Origin: Cherax quadricarinatus
Lineage: Eukaryota; Arthropoda; Malacostraca; Decapoda; Parastacidae
Length of the DNA: 64,000 bases
NCBI RefSeq assembly: GCF_038502225.1
Contig: NC_091391.1
Span: 6,421,403-6,485,402 of the forward strand
Direction: 5' to 3'
Every line of letters begins with the position of its first letter. Positions within the stretch are counted from its first letter, which is position 1. A program made the position numbers and the translations under genes. Positions 1 to 11,203 of the stretch are shown piece by piece. The notes beneath the pieces are model-generated. The model worked only from the letters and a program-made list of their open reading frames with translations. It did no database searches and had not been told where the DNA came from.

Positions 1-59
1 AAGATCATCATCATCAGGTGATAAAAATGAAGTGAAAGTGAATGAATTAAAGGAGATAA

Positions 60-660
60 TGTAAGAGATAAGCAATTATTAGGAGAAAGGTAGGTTAGAG
101 AGTACACTTAATGAGGTTGAAAAGGCACAGGGTTATATTAAAAATGCATTGCTAGTGTGCAGAAGTTATAGGTACAGGGGGCGGGTACTAGTGGGGAAAC
201 TGATTGGTGGCATGAAGAGGAGGTAGAGAGCAGCAAGGGAGAAAAAGTTGACTCTTAAATTGTAGTGATATACAAAGAGGGAGTACATACATGGTGAGAA
301 AGAGATTAAGAGAGTTGCAAGAAGTGCAAAATAAGAAAAGCCCATGAGAGAATAGGCAAGGCTTTATCAAATTTTGGTGATGATGATAAAAAGGTTTCGA
401 GCAATTATCAAGTTAAGAAAGCCTAGGGAACAAACCGAGTAAAAACAAATGAGGGGAGATTTTAGATGCGAGGATACTGGGAAGCCAGAGGGAACATCTG
501 GAGCAGTAAAATGTTTATGAACTGCAGAAGTAAGGAACAGCATGATACAAGTGTGGAAGAAAGGCATAAGGCAGCGGGTGGACTGAAGAAAAAAAAGTAG
601 CTGGAATGTATGGGATTAAGACAGTCGACTCTACCTGCAGGGAAGACTATCAGTAACAAT
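60..660 (+). pseudogene. Degenerate LINE-A (RTE-like) ORF2 relic
   Basis: A strongly decayed copy of the same RTE-like LINE found at 1.6-3.8 kb. Segments align by eye in the same order: a 'gattggtggcatga..gaggta' stretch matching the SDWWNDEVK region, the 'ttaagaaagcctaggga' linker, and 'gtagctggaatgtatgggattaagacag' matching the KAAGTDGIMT region just before the reverse transcriptase. No open frame survives, and many indels and stops are visible. Upstream and downstream parts are missing, so this is an old fragment. Identification rests on ordered short matches only. Confidence 0.6.
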
Positions 661-1001
661 GTTGAAATTGGTATAAAATATCCATAATTCGACAAGACAC
701 ATGCAACAGCTGCATATCTTCCACATCTGGCAGCATCTTACAATAATACGCTTTGCTGATATCTTATTCCGACTTGTTGACTTAAACACTAGTTATTGAC
801 GAACAAAAAGAGGCCTATAGCTGCTTGATAAACTCACTCTTAATATAGGAAAAAAAATGACAAATAAACTTTATCTACCACATTAGACATCAAATTTAAC
901 TAATATGAAGATGTGCAGAGAGAAATTTAAATTTAATGCTCATATCAGCTCAATTTAAGAAGTGTCAACTCTTGGCACTCACTAATTTGTCCCTTAATCT
1001 G
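661..1001. other. No recognisable feature
   Basis: AT-rich sequence between the LINE-A relic and the Tigger terminal repeat. I see no credible ORF, tandem repeat or terminal repeat here. Confidence 0.5.
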
Positions 1002-1080
1002 TACACCTAGCCCTCCACTTTCACGAGTTCCACTTTCGTGAGCTTCGAGCATTCACAAATGCCCAGCCACACAATCATAT

Positions 1081-1434
1081 TTGCCAAACAAGTGCAGGCA
1101 AGCGATGAGAATGACAGCACAGCTCAAACAATTTTTTTACAACATAAACCTATCGATGTTGAGGGTTTTGAAGCTGATGAGCGACATTAATAGGAGCATA
1201 ATTCCCTACAAAACTGTAGATATGAAGAAGAAATGGTCTCAGTTGCCCATCACAATGTTCTTCACAAGGAAGCCTGCTGCTACCCTTGCCTCTACCCCTG
1301 CCGCTACCCCTGCCCCTACCCCTACTGCCTCGCCTAAACCTCAACCCTTGGCAGAATCTGACTCCGTTGCTAACTCTGACTCTAGCGATGTCAGCAGTGA
1401 CGCTGGCAGTGAAGAGTTAGAATCTACACACTAG
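1081..1434 (+). pseudogene. Possible C-terminal remnant of Tigger-like transposase
   Basis: A 117-codon frame ending in TAG, lying just inside the left terminal repeat of the Tigger-like element. It contains a KKKWSQLPITMFFTRK segment, then a low-complexity TPAATPAPTPTASPKP linker, then an acidic serine-rich tail (SDSSDVSSDAGSEELE). Basic, proline/alanine and acidic tails of this type are common at the C-termini of pogo/Tigger and Jerky-like transposases. No catalytic DDE segment or helix-turn-helix is present. The first codons may not be a true start. The assignment rests mainly on position inside the element; the alternative is a chance ORF. Confidence 0.4.
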
Positions 1435-1615
1435 ACTCATCATACCATGCAGCTACACTCCATATAATCACCTCCATTCAACTGTCATCAGTAACTGCAT
1501 GGCTATCATCACCATCATCATTGTCATTGTCATCATCACAAGTTGTCAGAGTTCGTATGCCTAACCTTACAAGTGGTGAGTGTTTTGTTTGTTCATTATT
1601 TGTTATTAAACCATA

Positions 1616-4107
1616 ATATGTGAAAGTGTATAAACTAAGGGAGGAGGAAGTTCGGGTGAGATATAAGCGACTATTGGCAGAAAGGTGGGATAGTGCAAAG
1701 TTGAGTAATAGGGGGGTTGAAGAGGGTTGGAATAGTTTTAAAAATGCAGTATTAGAATGTGGGGCAGAAGTTTGTGGTTATAGGAGGGTGGGTGCAGGAG
1801 GAAAGAGGAGTGATTGGTGGAATGATGAAGTAAAGGGTGTGATAAAAGAGAAAAAGGTAGCTTATGAGAGGTTTTTACAAAGCAGAAGTGTTATAAGAAG
1901 AGCAGAATATATGGAGAGTAAAAGAAAGGTAAAGAGAGTGGTGAGAGAGTGCAAAAGGAGAGCAGATGATAGAGTGGGAGAGGCACTGTCAAGAAATTTT
2001 AATGAAAATAAGAAAAAATTTTGGAGTGAGTTAAACAAGTTAAGAAAGCCAAGGGAAAATATGGATTTGTCAGTTAAAAACAGAGTAGGGGAGTTAGTAG
2101 ATGGGGAGATGGAGGTATTAGGTAGATGGCGAGAATATTTTGAGGAACTTTTAAATGTTAAGGAAGAAACAGAGGCAGTAATTTCATGCACTGGTCAGGG
2201 AGGTATACCATCTTTTAGGAGTGAAGAAGAGCAGAATGTAAGTGTGGGGGAGGTACGTGAGGCATTACGTAAAATGAAAGGGGGTAAAGCAGCTGGAACT
2301 GATGGGATTATGACAGAAATGTTAAAAGCAGGGGGGGATATAGTGTTGGAGTGGTTGGTACTTTTGTTCAATAAATGTATGAAAGAGGGGAAGGTACCTA
2401 GGGATTGGCGGAGAGCATGTATAGTCCCTTTATATAAAGGGAAAGGGGACAAAAGAGACTAAAAATTATAGAGGAATAAGCTTACTGAGTATACCAGGAA
2501 AAGTGTACGGTAGGGTCATAATTGAAAGAATTAGAGGTAAGACAGAATGTAGGATTGCGGATGAGCAAGGAGGTTTCAGAGTGGGTAGGGGATGTGTAGA
2601 TCAAGTGTTTACATTGAAGCATATATGTGAACAGTATTTAGATAAAGGTAGGGAAGTTTTTATTGCATTTATGGATTTAGAAAAGGCATATGATAGAGTG
2701 GATAGAGGAGCAATGTGGCAGATGTTGCAAGTATATGGAATAGGTGGTAAGTTATTAAATGCTGTAAAGAGTTTTTATGAGGATAGTGAAGCTCAGGTTA
2801 GGGTGTTTAGAAGAGAGGGAGACTATTTCCCGGTAAAAGTAGGTCTTAGACAGGGATGTGTAATGTCACCATGGTTGTTTAATATATTTATAGATGGGGT
2901 TGTAAAGGAAGTAAATGCTAAGGTGTTCGGGAGAGGGGTGGGATTAAATTTTGGGAAATCAAATTCAAAATGGGAATTGACACAGTTACTTTTTGCTGAT
3001 GATACTGTGCTTATGGGAGATTCTAAAGAAAAATTGCAAAGGTTAGTGGATGAGTTTGGGAATGTGTGTAAAGGTAGAAAGCTGAAAGTGAACACAGAAA
3101 AGAGTAAGGTGATGAGGGTGTCAAATGATTTAGATAAAGAAAAATTGGATATCAAATTAGAGAGGAGGAGTATGGAAGAAGTGAATGTTTTCAGATACTT
3201 GGGAGTTGACATGTCGGCGGATGGATTTATGAAGGATGAGGTTAATCATAGAATTGATGAGGGAAAAAAGGTGAGTGGTGCGTTGAGGTATATGTGGAGT
3301 CAAAAAACGTTATCTATGGAGGCAAAGAAGGGAATGTATGAAAGTATAGTAGTGCCAACACTTTTATATGGGTGTGAAGCTTGGGTGGTAAATGCAGCAG
3401 CGAGGAGACGTTTGGAGGCAGTGGAGATGTCCTGTTTAAGGGCAATGTGTGGTGTAAATATTATGCAGAAAATTCGGAGTTTGGAAATTAGGAGAAGGTG
3501 TGGAGTTAATAAAAGTATTAGTCAGAGGGCAGAAGAGGGGTTGTTGAGGTGGTTTGGTCATTTAGAGAGAATGGATCAAAGTAGAATGACATGGAAAGCA
3601 TATAAATCTATAGGGGAAGGAAGGCGGGGTAGGGGTCGTCCTCAAAAGGGTTGGAGAGAGGGGGTAAAGGAGGTTTTGTGGGCGAGGGGCTTGGACTTCC
3701 AGCAAGCGTGCGTGTGCGTGTTAGATAGGAGTGAATGGAGACGAATGGTACTTGGGACCTGACGATCTGTTGGAGTGTGAGCAGGGTAATATTTAGTGAA
3801 GGGATTCAGGGAAACCGGTTATTTTCATATAGTCGGACTTGAGTCCTGGAAATGGGAAGTACAGTGCCTGCACTTTAAAGGAGGGGTTTGGGATATTGGC
3901 AGTTTGGAGGGATATGTTGTGTATCTTTATATGTGTATGCTTCTAGACTGTTGTATTCTGAGCACCTCTGCAAAAACAGTGATAATGTGCGAGTGTGGTG
4001 AAAGTGTTGAATGATGATGAAAGTATTTTCTTTTTGGGGATTTTCTTTCTTTTTTGGGTCACTCTGCCTCGGTGGGAGACGGCCGACTTGTTGAAAAAAA
4101 AAAAAAA
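1616..4107 (+). mobile_element. LINE-A copy 1 (RTE-like), 5'-truncated, poly(A)-ended
   Basis: A non-LTR retrotransposon starting within the endonuclease/RT linker and ending in a 14-nt A run. Its 3' UTR (about 3763-4093) ends with 'tcactctgcctcggtggga' followed by 'cggccgacttgttg'. This signature recurs at the end of the other LINE-A copies and of the short non-autonomous elements at 5.7, 9.6, 23.5 and 31.5 kb, which suggests shared 3'-end recognition by one reverse transcriptase. It is inserted in the Tigger element; ATGTG occurs at both edges and may be a short target duplication. Confidence 0.8.
1620..3762 (+). pseudogene. LINE-A ORF2 reverse transcriptase, one frameshift
   Basis: The N-terminal part (1620-2462, 280 codons) carries the SDWWNDEVKGVIKEKK linker and KAAGTDGIMTEMLKAGGD. 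The second part (2503-3762, 419 codons) carries the RT palm: FMDLEKAYDRVD with its catalytic Asp, GLRQGCVMSPWLFN, and LLFADDTVLMGD with the FADD active site. It is followed by a C-terminal module with LRWFGHLERMD and GRGRPQKGW. The frame breaks near 2461, where this copy reads 'gagactaaaaat' and the 7.9 kb copy reads 'gagattgtaaaaat'; a 2-nt deletion creates a stop. The endonuclease domain is missing by 5' truncation. The RTE-like clade label is my inference from motif style. Confidence 0.85.
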
Positions 4108-4345
4108 TGTGTATACAATATTTTACGATGTTTTCATGTGTTTATGATTGTTCGTGGTTCAATAGGTTAAGGATGCAGTATTGTTAAGCTAAGTAAATGA
4201 CATTATTATATTTCCCTACAATACATTTGCGCAACATTCACGAATTTTCAATATTCGCGAAGTTCTTGATCCCCTAACCCTCGTAAATGTGGAGGGCCTC
4301 CTGTATATCTCAAATTAATATCTGTATTAATAGATATAGAAACAC

Positions 4346-4416
4346 AGGTACAGTGGTACCTTGACTTACGAGTTTAATTCGTTCCGTGACCGAGCTCGTA
4401 ACTCAATTTGCTCGTA
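4346..4416 (+). mobile_element. Tigger-type terminal fragment
   Basis: TA then CAGTGGTACCTTGACTTACG and about 65 bp of TIR-like sequence (attcgttccgtgaccgag), ending where another CAGTGGACCCCC terminus begins. It is only one end of a MITE, apparently cut by the next insertion. Confidence 0.55.
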
Positions 4417-4855
4417 CAGTGGACCCCCAAGTTTCATGAGCCTCACGCTTCATGAATTTTGACTTTTGGCAACTTTTTTCATCAAAATAAAGCCCTGCGG
4501 TTCGTGACTTCCCTTGTGATTCATCCATTGTATGGAACGCGTCCGTGCTGCCGGGAGCAGCCGGGCGTACACAAATGCTCCCACAAAGCATTCAGGAGAC
4601 AGTGTGGCATTGTTTGTGGACAAGTGACCACCACTACACATGTTCATACGATACATTTCGTAATAATCCATTCTTTATTGTGCTTGCAGCTGTTAAATAA
4701 GCCACCATGGGCCCAAAGATAGCTTCTAGTGCCAGCCGTTTTGTGAAGAAGGTGAGAAACATGATAGAATAAAAGAAAAAGTTTGTAGAAAAATACGAAA
4801 GTGGTGGTGGTAGAGGGTGGTAGTGGTTGTCATGGTGGTAGAGGGTGGTAGTGGT
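4417..4855 (+). mobile_element. Tigger-like 5' end with transposase start and GGTGGTAGA minisatellite
   Basis: It starts with CAGTGGACCCCCAAGTTTCA after TA. About 290 bp in, 'gccaccatgggcccaaagat' begins a frame reading MGPKIASSASRFVKKV, the style of Tigger transposase N-termini. After a stop it resumes as FVEKYESGGG. The sequence then turns into a 22-bp-type repeat of 'ggtggtagagggtggtagt' and ends against a LINE-C fragment. The 33.4-34.4 kb Tigger has the same organisation in opposite orientation. Confidence 0.6.
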
Positions 4856-5280
4856 TATGCTGGGAGGCAGTTGAACAATCTTGGACCCCAGACACTTATT
4901 GTGTTGTCTCTCGGTGTACTTGTGGTGCCCTTGCTTTTCATCGGGGAAATGTTGCATCTCCTGCCGAGTCTTTTGCTTTCATAGGGAGTGATTTTCGTGT
5001 GCAGGTTTGGTACCAATCCCTCCAGGACTTTCCAAGTGTATAAACATATTAAACTAACTAAACTCTCTCTCACATGCATTCCAGGGAATACAGGTCAAAG
5101 ACATTCAACCATTCCCAGTAATTTAGGTGCCTTATTATACTTATGTGTGGTGTGAAAGTTCTTTATACACTCTCCAGTTCTCCAATGTCTCCAGCCTTGA
5201 AGGTGGCAGTGTACAGCAGTATTCCAGTCTAAAGAGAACAAGCAATTTGACGAGAATCATCATGGGCTTGGTGTTCCTAA
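4856..5280 (-). pseudogene. LINE-C ORF2 3' fragment
   Basis: Reads on the minus strand like the C-terminal part of LINE-C ORF2 at 27.1-27.6 and 45.6-46.0 kb. Examples are 'catcatgggcttgg', 'cattccagggaataca', 'cttttgctttcatagggagtgattttcgtgtgcaggt' and 'atgctgggaggcagttgaac'. An 18-nt 'aaacatattaaactaact' stretch interrupts it near 5041. Both ends are truncated. Confidence 0.75.
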
Positions 5281-5367
5281 AATAAATACAAATACTGTAT
5301 ATATCTATTAATGTCTATAATACAGATATATACTGAGATATAAATATACAAATATATATTTCTATTA

Positions 5368-5653
5368 TTATTTTCATATAGTCGGACTTGAGTCCTGGAA
5401 ATGGGAAGTACAATGCTTGCACTTTAAAGGAGGGTTTTGGGATATTGGCAGTTTGGAGGGATATGTGTGTATCTTTATACGTATATGCTTCTAAACTGTT
5501 GTATTCTGAGCACCTCTGCAAAATCAGTGATAATGTGTGAGTGAGGTGAAAGTGTTGAATGATGAAAGTATTTTCTTTTTGAGGATTTTCTTTCTTTTTT
5601 GGGTCACCCTGCCTTGGTGGGAGATGGCCGACTTGTTGAAAAAAAAAAAAAAT
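5368..5653 (+). mobile_element. LINE-A 3' UTR fragment with poly(A)
   Basis: Matches LINE-A copy 1 from 'ttattttcatatagtcggac' to the terminal 'ggccgacttgttg' plus a long A run. It is a heavily 5'-truncated insertion with no coding sequence. Confidence 0.8.
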
Positions 5654-5676
5654 CTATTAATAGATATACAGAATAT

Positions 5677-6240
5677 GTAGTAGGTTGGTAGACAGCAACC
5701 ACCCAGGGAGGTATTACCGTCCTGTGGTAGTAGGTTGGTAGACAGCAACCACCCAGGGAGGTATTACCGTCCTGTGGTAGTAGGTTGGTAGACAGCAACC
5801 ACCCAGGGAGGTACTACCGTCCTGCCAAGTGAGTGTAAAACGGAAACCTGTAATTGTTTTACATGATGGTAGGATTGCTGGTGTCCTTTTCTTCAGTCTC
5901 ATAAACATGCAAGATTTCAGGTACATCTTGCTACTTCTACTTACACTTAGGTCACACTACACATACATGTACAAGCATATATATACACAACCCTCTGGGT
6001 TTTCTGCTATTTTCTTTCTAGTTCTTGTTTATTTCCTCTTACCTCCATGGGGAAGTGGAACAGAATTCTTCCCCCTTAAGCCATGCGTGTTGTAAGAGGC
6101 GACTAAAATGCCGGGAGCAAGGGGCTAGTAACCCCTTCTCTTGTATAAATTACTACATTTGAAAAGAGAAACTTTTGTTTTTCTTTTTGGGCTACCCTGC
6201 CTTGGTGGGATACGGCCAGTAAGTTGAAAGAAGAAAAGAA
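5677..6240 (+). mobile_element. LINE-A-derived non-autonomous element with three 50-bp head repeats
   Basis: It begins with three tandem 50-bp units (gtaggttggtagacagcaac ... cccagggaggta), followed by a unique body (acatgatggtaggattgctg; ccctctgggttttctgc; ccatggggaagtggaac; gcgactaaaatgccgggagc). It ends in 'ccctgccttggtgggata' plus an A-rich tail. The body matches the 5' UTR of the LINE-A copy that starts at 6241, and the tail matches the LINE-A 3' end. I therefore read it as an internally deleted LINE-A rather than a tRNA-type SINE. No tRNA A/B boxes are evident. Confidence 0.75.
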
Positions 6241-9200
6241 GTTCTTGTTCTTATTACTTTTCCTTTTATATCCATGGGGAAGTGGAATAAGAATCTTTCC
6301 TCCATAAATCATGCGTGTTGTAAAAGTCAACTAAAATGCCAGGAACAATGGGCTAGTAACCCCTTTTCCTGTAAAGATTACTAAAAAGAATAAGAAGAAA
6401 ATTGTCAAAGTGGGAAGTCTGAATGTGCTTGGATGTTGTGCAAATGATAAGAAAGAGATGATTGTGGATGTTATGAATGAGAAGGAGCTGGATGTCCTGG
6501 CTTTAAGTGAAACAAAGCTGAAGGGGATGGGAGAGTTTCAGTGGAGAGGAATAAATGGGATTAGGTCAGGGGTTTCAAATAGAGTTAGAGCTAAAGAAGG
6601 AGTAACAATAATGTGGAAGGATAAGTTATGGCAGGAAAAGAGAGAATATAAATGTACAAATTCAAGGATTATGTAGAGTAAAATAAGGGTTGGATGTGAA
6701 AAGTGAGTTATAGTAAGCATTTATGCACCTAGAGAAGAGAAGTTTAGAGGTGAGAGGTTTTGGGAAATGTTGAGTGAGTGTGTGGGGAGTTTTGAACAAA
6801 GTGTGAGAATACTTGTGGTTGGAGTTTCAATGCTAAAGTGGGTAAAAATGTTGTGGAGGGAGTAGTAAGTAAATTTGGGGTGCCAGGGGTAAATGAAAAT
6901 GGGGAGCCATTTAAACTGAGCTGTGTGTAGAAAGTAATATGTATTTTATGAAAAAGAGTTTCAATGCTAAAGTGGGTAAAAATGTTGTGGAGGGAGTATT
7001 AAGTAAATTTGGGGTGCCAGGGGTAAATGAAAATGGGGAGCCTTTAAACTGTGTAGAAAGTAATATGTATTTTATGAAAAAGAGGATAAATAAATATACA
7101 AGGTATGATATAGCATGCAATGAAAGTAGTTTGTAAGAGTATTTACTGGTGGATGAAAGGTTGATGGGTAGGCTTCAGGAAGTACACATTCATAGAGGGG
7201 CAACTGATATATCAGATCATTATTAGTTGTAGCTACAGTTAGAGTAAGAGGCAGATGGGACAAAAGGAAAATGGCAACAGCTTATGAGAGGTTTTTACAA
7301 AGCAGAAGTGTTATAAGAAGAGCAGAGTATATGGAGAGTAAAAGAAAGGTGAAGAGAGTGTTGAGAGAGTGCAAAAGGAGAGCAGATAAGAGTGGGAGAA
7401 GCACTGCCAAGAAATTCTGATGAAAATAAAAAAAAAAATTTGGAGTGAGATAAACAAGTTAAGAAAGCCTAGGGAATGAATAGATCTATCAGTTAAAAAC
7501 AGAGTAGGGGAGTTAATAGACGGAGAGCTAGAGGTATTGGGTAGATGGCGGGAATATTTTGAGGAACTTTTAAATATCGATGAAGAAAGGGAAGCAGTAA
7601 TTTCATGCACTGGCCAGGGAGGTATACCATCTTTTAGGAGTGAAGAAGAGCAGGATGTAAGTGTGGGGGAGGTACGTGAGGCATTACGTAGAATGAAAGG
7701 GGGTAAAGCAGCTGGAACTGACGGGATCATGACAGAAATGTTAAAAGCAGGGGGGGATATATTGTTAGAGTGGTTGGTATTTTTGTTTAATAAATGTATG
7801 AAAGAGGGGAAGGTACCTAGGGATTGGCAGAGAGCATGTATAGCTCCTTTATATAAAGGGAAAGGGGACAAAGGAGATTGTAAAAATTCTAGAGGAATAA
7901 GTTTACTGAGTATACCAGGAAAAGTGTACAGTCGGGTTATTATTGAAAGAATTAGAGGCAAGACGGAATGTAGGATTGCGGATGAGCAAGGAGGTTTCAG
8001 AGTGGGTAGGGGATGTGTAGATCAAGTGTTTACATTGAAGCATATATGTGAACAGTATTTAGATAAAGGTAGGGAAGTTTTCATTGCATTTATGGATTTA
8101 GAAAAGGCATATGATAGAGTGGATAGGGAAGCAATGTGGCAGATGTTGCAAATATATGGAATAGGTTGTAAGTTACTAAATGCTGTAACGAGTTTTTATG
8201 AGGATAGTGAGGCTCAGGTTAGGGTGTGTAGAAGAGAGGGAGACTACTTCCCGGTAAAAGTAGGTCTTAGACAGGGATGTGTAATGTCACCATGGTTATT
8301 TAATATACTTATAGATGGAGTTGTAAAAGAAGTAAATGCAGGGTGTTTGGGAGAGGGGTGGGATTAAATTATGGGGAATCAAATACAAAATAGGAGTTGA
8401 CAGTTACTTTTTGCTGATGATACTGTGCTTATGGGAGATTCTGAAGAAAAGTTGCAAAGGTTAGTGGATGAGTTTGGGAGTGTGTGTAAAGGTAGAAAGT
8501 TGAAAGTGAACATAGATAAAAGTAAGGTGATGAGGGTATCAAATGATTTAGATAAAGAAAAATTGGATATCACATTGGAGAGAGGGAGTATGGAAGAAGT
8601 GAATGTTTTCTGATATTTGGGAGTTGACGTGTCAGCGGATGGGTTTATGAAGGATGAGGTTAACCATAGAATTGATGAAAGAAACAAGGTGAGTGTTGCA
8701 TTGAGGTATATGTGGAGACAAAAATAACATTATCTATACAGGAAAAGAAGGGAATGTATGAAAGTACAATGGTACCAACACACTTAAATGGGTGTGAAGC
8801 ATGGGTTGTAAATGCTGCAGCGAGAAGGTGACTGGAGGCAGTGGAGATGTCTTGTCTAAGGGCAATGTGTGGTGTGAATATTATGCAAAGAATTCGAAGT
8901 GTGGAAATTAGGAGAAGGTGTGGAGTTAATAAAAGTATTAGTCAGAGGGCTGAAGAGGGGTTGTTGAGGTGGTTTGGTCATTTAGAGAGAATGGATCAAA
9001 GTAGAATGACATGGAGAGCATTTAAATCTGTAGGGGAAAGAAGGCGAGGTAGGTAGGGATCGTCCTCAAAAAAGGTTGGAGGTAGGGGGTAAAGGAGGTT
9101 TTGTGGGCGAGGGGCTTGGACTTCCAGCAAGTGTGTGCGAGCATGTTAGATAGGAGCGAATATAGATGAATGGTTTTTGGGACCTGATGATCTGTTGGAG

Positions 9201-9472
9201 TGTGAGCAGGGTAATATTTATTGAAGGGATTCAGGGAAACCGGTTATTTTTATATAGCTGGACTTGAGTCCTGGAAATGGGAAGTACAATGCCTGCACTT
9301 TAAAGGAGGTGTTTGGGATATTAGCAGTTTGGAGGGATATGCTTCTAAACTGTTGTATGAAAGGTGAAAGTGTTGATGATGATGATGAAAGCATTTTCTT
9401 TTTGGGGATTTTCTTTCTTTTTCAGTCACCCTGCCTTGGTGGGAGATGGCCGACTTGTTGAAAAAAAAAAAA
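6241..9472 (+). mobile_element. LINE-A copy 2 (RTE-like), 5' UTR to poly(A)
   Basis: The longest LINE-A copy. It has a partial 5' UTR (6241-6400), endonuclease region (6410-7260), RT region (7261-9180) and a 3' UTR ending in 'agtcaccctgccttggtggg' plus A12. It lies directly after the non-autonomous derivative, whose body equals this 5' UTR. It carries many indels and stops. A roughly 125-bp tandem duplication sits inside the endonuclease (first unit from about 6825, second from about 6955). Confidence 0.8.
6401..9060 (+). pseudogene. LINE-A ORF2 (apurinic endonuclease + reverse transcriptase), multiply broken
   Basis: 6410-6676 encodes an APE-type endonuclease N-terminus: VGSLNVLGCCAN, then DVLALSETKLKG, which contains the catalytic-Glu ETKL motif. 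6939-7136 keeps FNAKVGKNVVEGVLSKFGVP, the GDFNAKVG-type motif. The segment near 7140-7220 (VDERLMGRLQ..RGATDISD) keeps the final SDH-like region. 7537-8367 carries RT motifs FMDLEKAYDRVD and GLRQGCVMSPWLFN. FADDTVLMGDSEEKLQ follows at about 8411 in another frame, and RWFGHLERMDQSRM follows at 8841-9056. At least five frame breaks or stops make this a pseudogene. Confidence 0.85.
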
Positions 9473-9552
9473 TACAGAACTGTATGCCCCTTGTGGGTTT
9501 ATCACTTAGTTTTGAATAATAATAATAATAATAAACAGATGTACAGATATAA

Positions 9553-10218
9553 GTAGTAGGTTGGTAGACAGCAACCGCCCAGGGAGGTACTACCGTCCTG
9601 CCAAGTGAGTGTAAAACGAAAACCTGTAATTGTTTTACATGATGGTAGGATTACTGGTGTCCTTTTGTCTGTCTCATGAACATGCAGGATTTCAGGTACG
9701 TCTTGCTACTTCTACTTACACTTAGGTCACACTACACATACATGTACAAGCATATACAGTGGACCCCCGCATAACGATCACCTCCGAATGCGACCAATTA
9801 TGTAAGTGTATTTATGTAAGTGCGTTTGCACGTGTATGTTTGGGGGTCTGAAATGGACTAATCTACTTCACAATATTCCTTATGGGAACAAATTCGGTCA
9901 GTACTGGCACCTGAACATACTTCTGGAGTGAAAAAATATCGTTAAACAGGGGTCCACTGTATATACACACCCCTCTGGGTTTTCTGCTATTTTCTTTCTA
10001 GTTCCTGTTCTTGTTTATTTCCTCTTATCTCCATGGGGAAGTGGAACAGAATTCTTCCTCCGTAAGCCATGCGTGTTGTAAGAAGCGACTAAAATGCCAG
10101 GGGCAAGGGGCTAGTAACCCCTTCTCCTTTATAAATTACTAAATTTGAAAAGAGAAACTTTTGTTTTTCTTTTTGGGCCACCCTGCCTTGGTGGGATATG
10201 GCCGGTTTAAAAAAAAAA
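9553..10218 (+). mobile_element. LINE-A-derived non-autonomous element, one head unit, MITE inside
   Basis: Same architecture as the element at 5677, with a single 50-bp head unit (9555-9604), the same body and the same 'ccaccctgccttggtggg' end plus A run. A 203-bp Tigger MITE (9757-9959) splits the 'catgtacaagcata/tatacac' site. The uninterrupted site is visible in the 5.9 kb copy. Confidence 0.75.
9757..9959. mobile_element. Tigger MITE (203 bp)
   Basis: Begins CAGTGGACCCCCGCATAACG and ends GGGGTCCACTG, flanked by TA. The interior 'ttatgggaacaaattcggtc' is shared with the MITEs at 11.7, 14.0, 18.3, 21.5 and 35.1 kb. It has no coding capacity. Confidence 0.85.
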
Positions 10219-10947
10219 TACTAATATAAATACACACATTGTAGACGAAGGATAAAGTCATTCTCAAGATACTTAAACAAACCAGTAAGAGATACATGGT
10301 TGTTCCTCGGGGTAGTGTGGCCACCAAAGTCGCACATGTGATTGTTCGCAGTGACATCTAGTTGACTACTGTGGTCTCCACATTTACGAAGAACTTGCTA
10401 GCAAGCAGCCGAACGTTGACCACATAGTTCCCACTGTGGTCCACACAATCCTGTGAGGTCACTGCGAAAAGATACCTGGGAGATATAGAGGTCTTGTCCA
10501 TTATGGTTAAGTAACAGTTATGTAACAGGGATGACTTGAGTAATGTAAGAGCCCCACTGGAAGCAAGTCACTGACTTTTTTGGGTTTTCCTAATGGGTAA
10601 CTTACATGTTACTGTATTTGTGTGTACCTGTACCTAAATATACTGGTAAGTTGATTGGTGTACAGATGAATTTAGAATCTGATTTCAATAGTTGTAGACA
10701 TTTTAAGATCTTTCCAATTGCTATTACAATCACTATCACACAAAATCAGTAAATTATAATATTGCTGCCACACTAGCACACACAATGAACCACCTTTGCC
10801 TCGACCATTACTAGACATGGCTGTCAGACTTACCACTGAACATAAACCTCTTCGCTACTCTAGTACCTTCCTAAACTTGTCCTTTCGTAACCATATTCAA
10901 ATAGTGACCAAGGCTCCAGGACTGAGCTATTTCTGGTGAAAAATAGT
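10219..10947. other. Unassigned, apparently unique sequence
   Basis: I see no long ORF, terminal repeat or tandem array in this ~730-bp stretch. Confidence 0.4.
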
Positions 10948-10949
10948 TA

Positions 10950-11149
10950 CAGTGGTACCCAGAGTTTTGGCCATAATTCGTTCCAGAAGTCTGTTCGAGT
11001 GCCGTTACCGAACGAATTTGTTCCCATAAGGAATAATGCAAATTAGATTAGTCCATTTCAGATGCCCAAAATACTTACAAAAGCACTTATAATAATATAC
11101 TTATATAACTGTTTAAGTCTGGAGCTGTACAAAACTCGGGATACCACTG
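10950..11149. mobile_element. Tigger MITE, CAGTGGTACC subtype (200 bp)
   Basis: TA-flanked element beginning CAGTGGTACCCAGAGTTTTG and ending GGATACCACTG. The interior 'gaacgaatttgttcccataa' is typical of this MITE group. It is diverged from the CAGTGGACC copies. Confidence 0.75.
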
Positions 11150-11203
11150 TATATCATTCACTGGATAATGCACTCTTTTATAAGATGCTTCCATAAACCT
11201 TAA

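Larger units (their letters stand above)
1004..4303 (+). mobile_element. Tigger/pogo-like DNA transposon, internally deleted, split by LINE-A
   Basis: The left end (TA then CACCTAGCCCTCCACTTTCA) and the inverted right end (CAGGAGGCCCTCCACATTTA read on the minus strand, then TA) match imperfectly but clearly. Both are flanked by TA, the target duplication of Tc1/mariner-pogo elements. Between them lie a short ORF at 1081-1434 and a 2.5 kb LINE-A insertion. About 0.8 kb of the element remains, so most of the transposase is gone. The superfamily call follows from the TA duplication and the CAG..CCTCCA terminus style of Tigger elements. Confidence 0.6.

Noticed and set aside
1862..2191. Antisense ORFs across LINE-A, LINE-B and LINE-C reverse transcriptases
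   Set aside because: They are mirror frames of the RT coding strand, with no protein features of their own.
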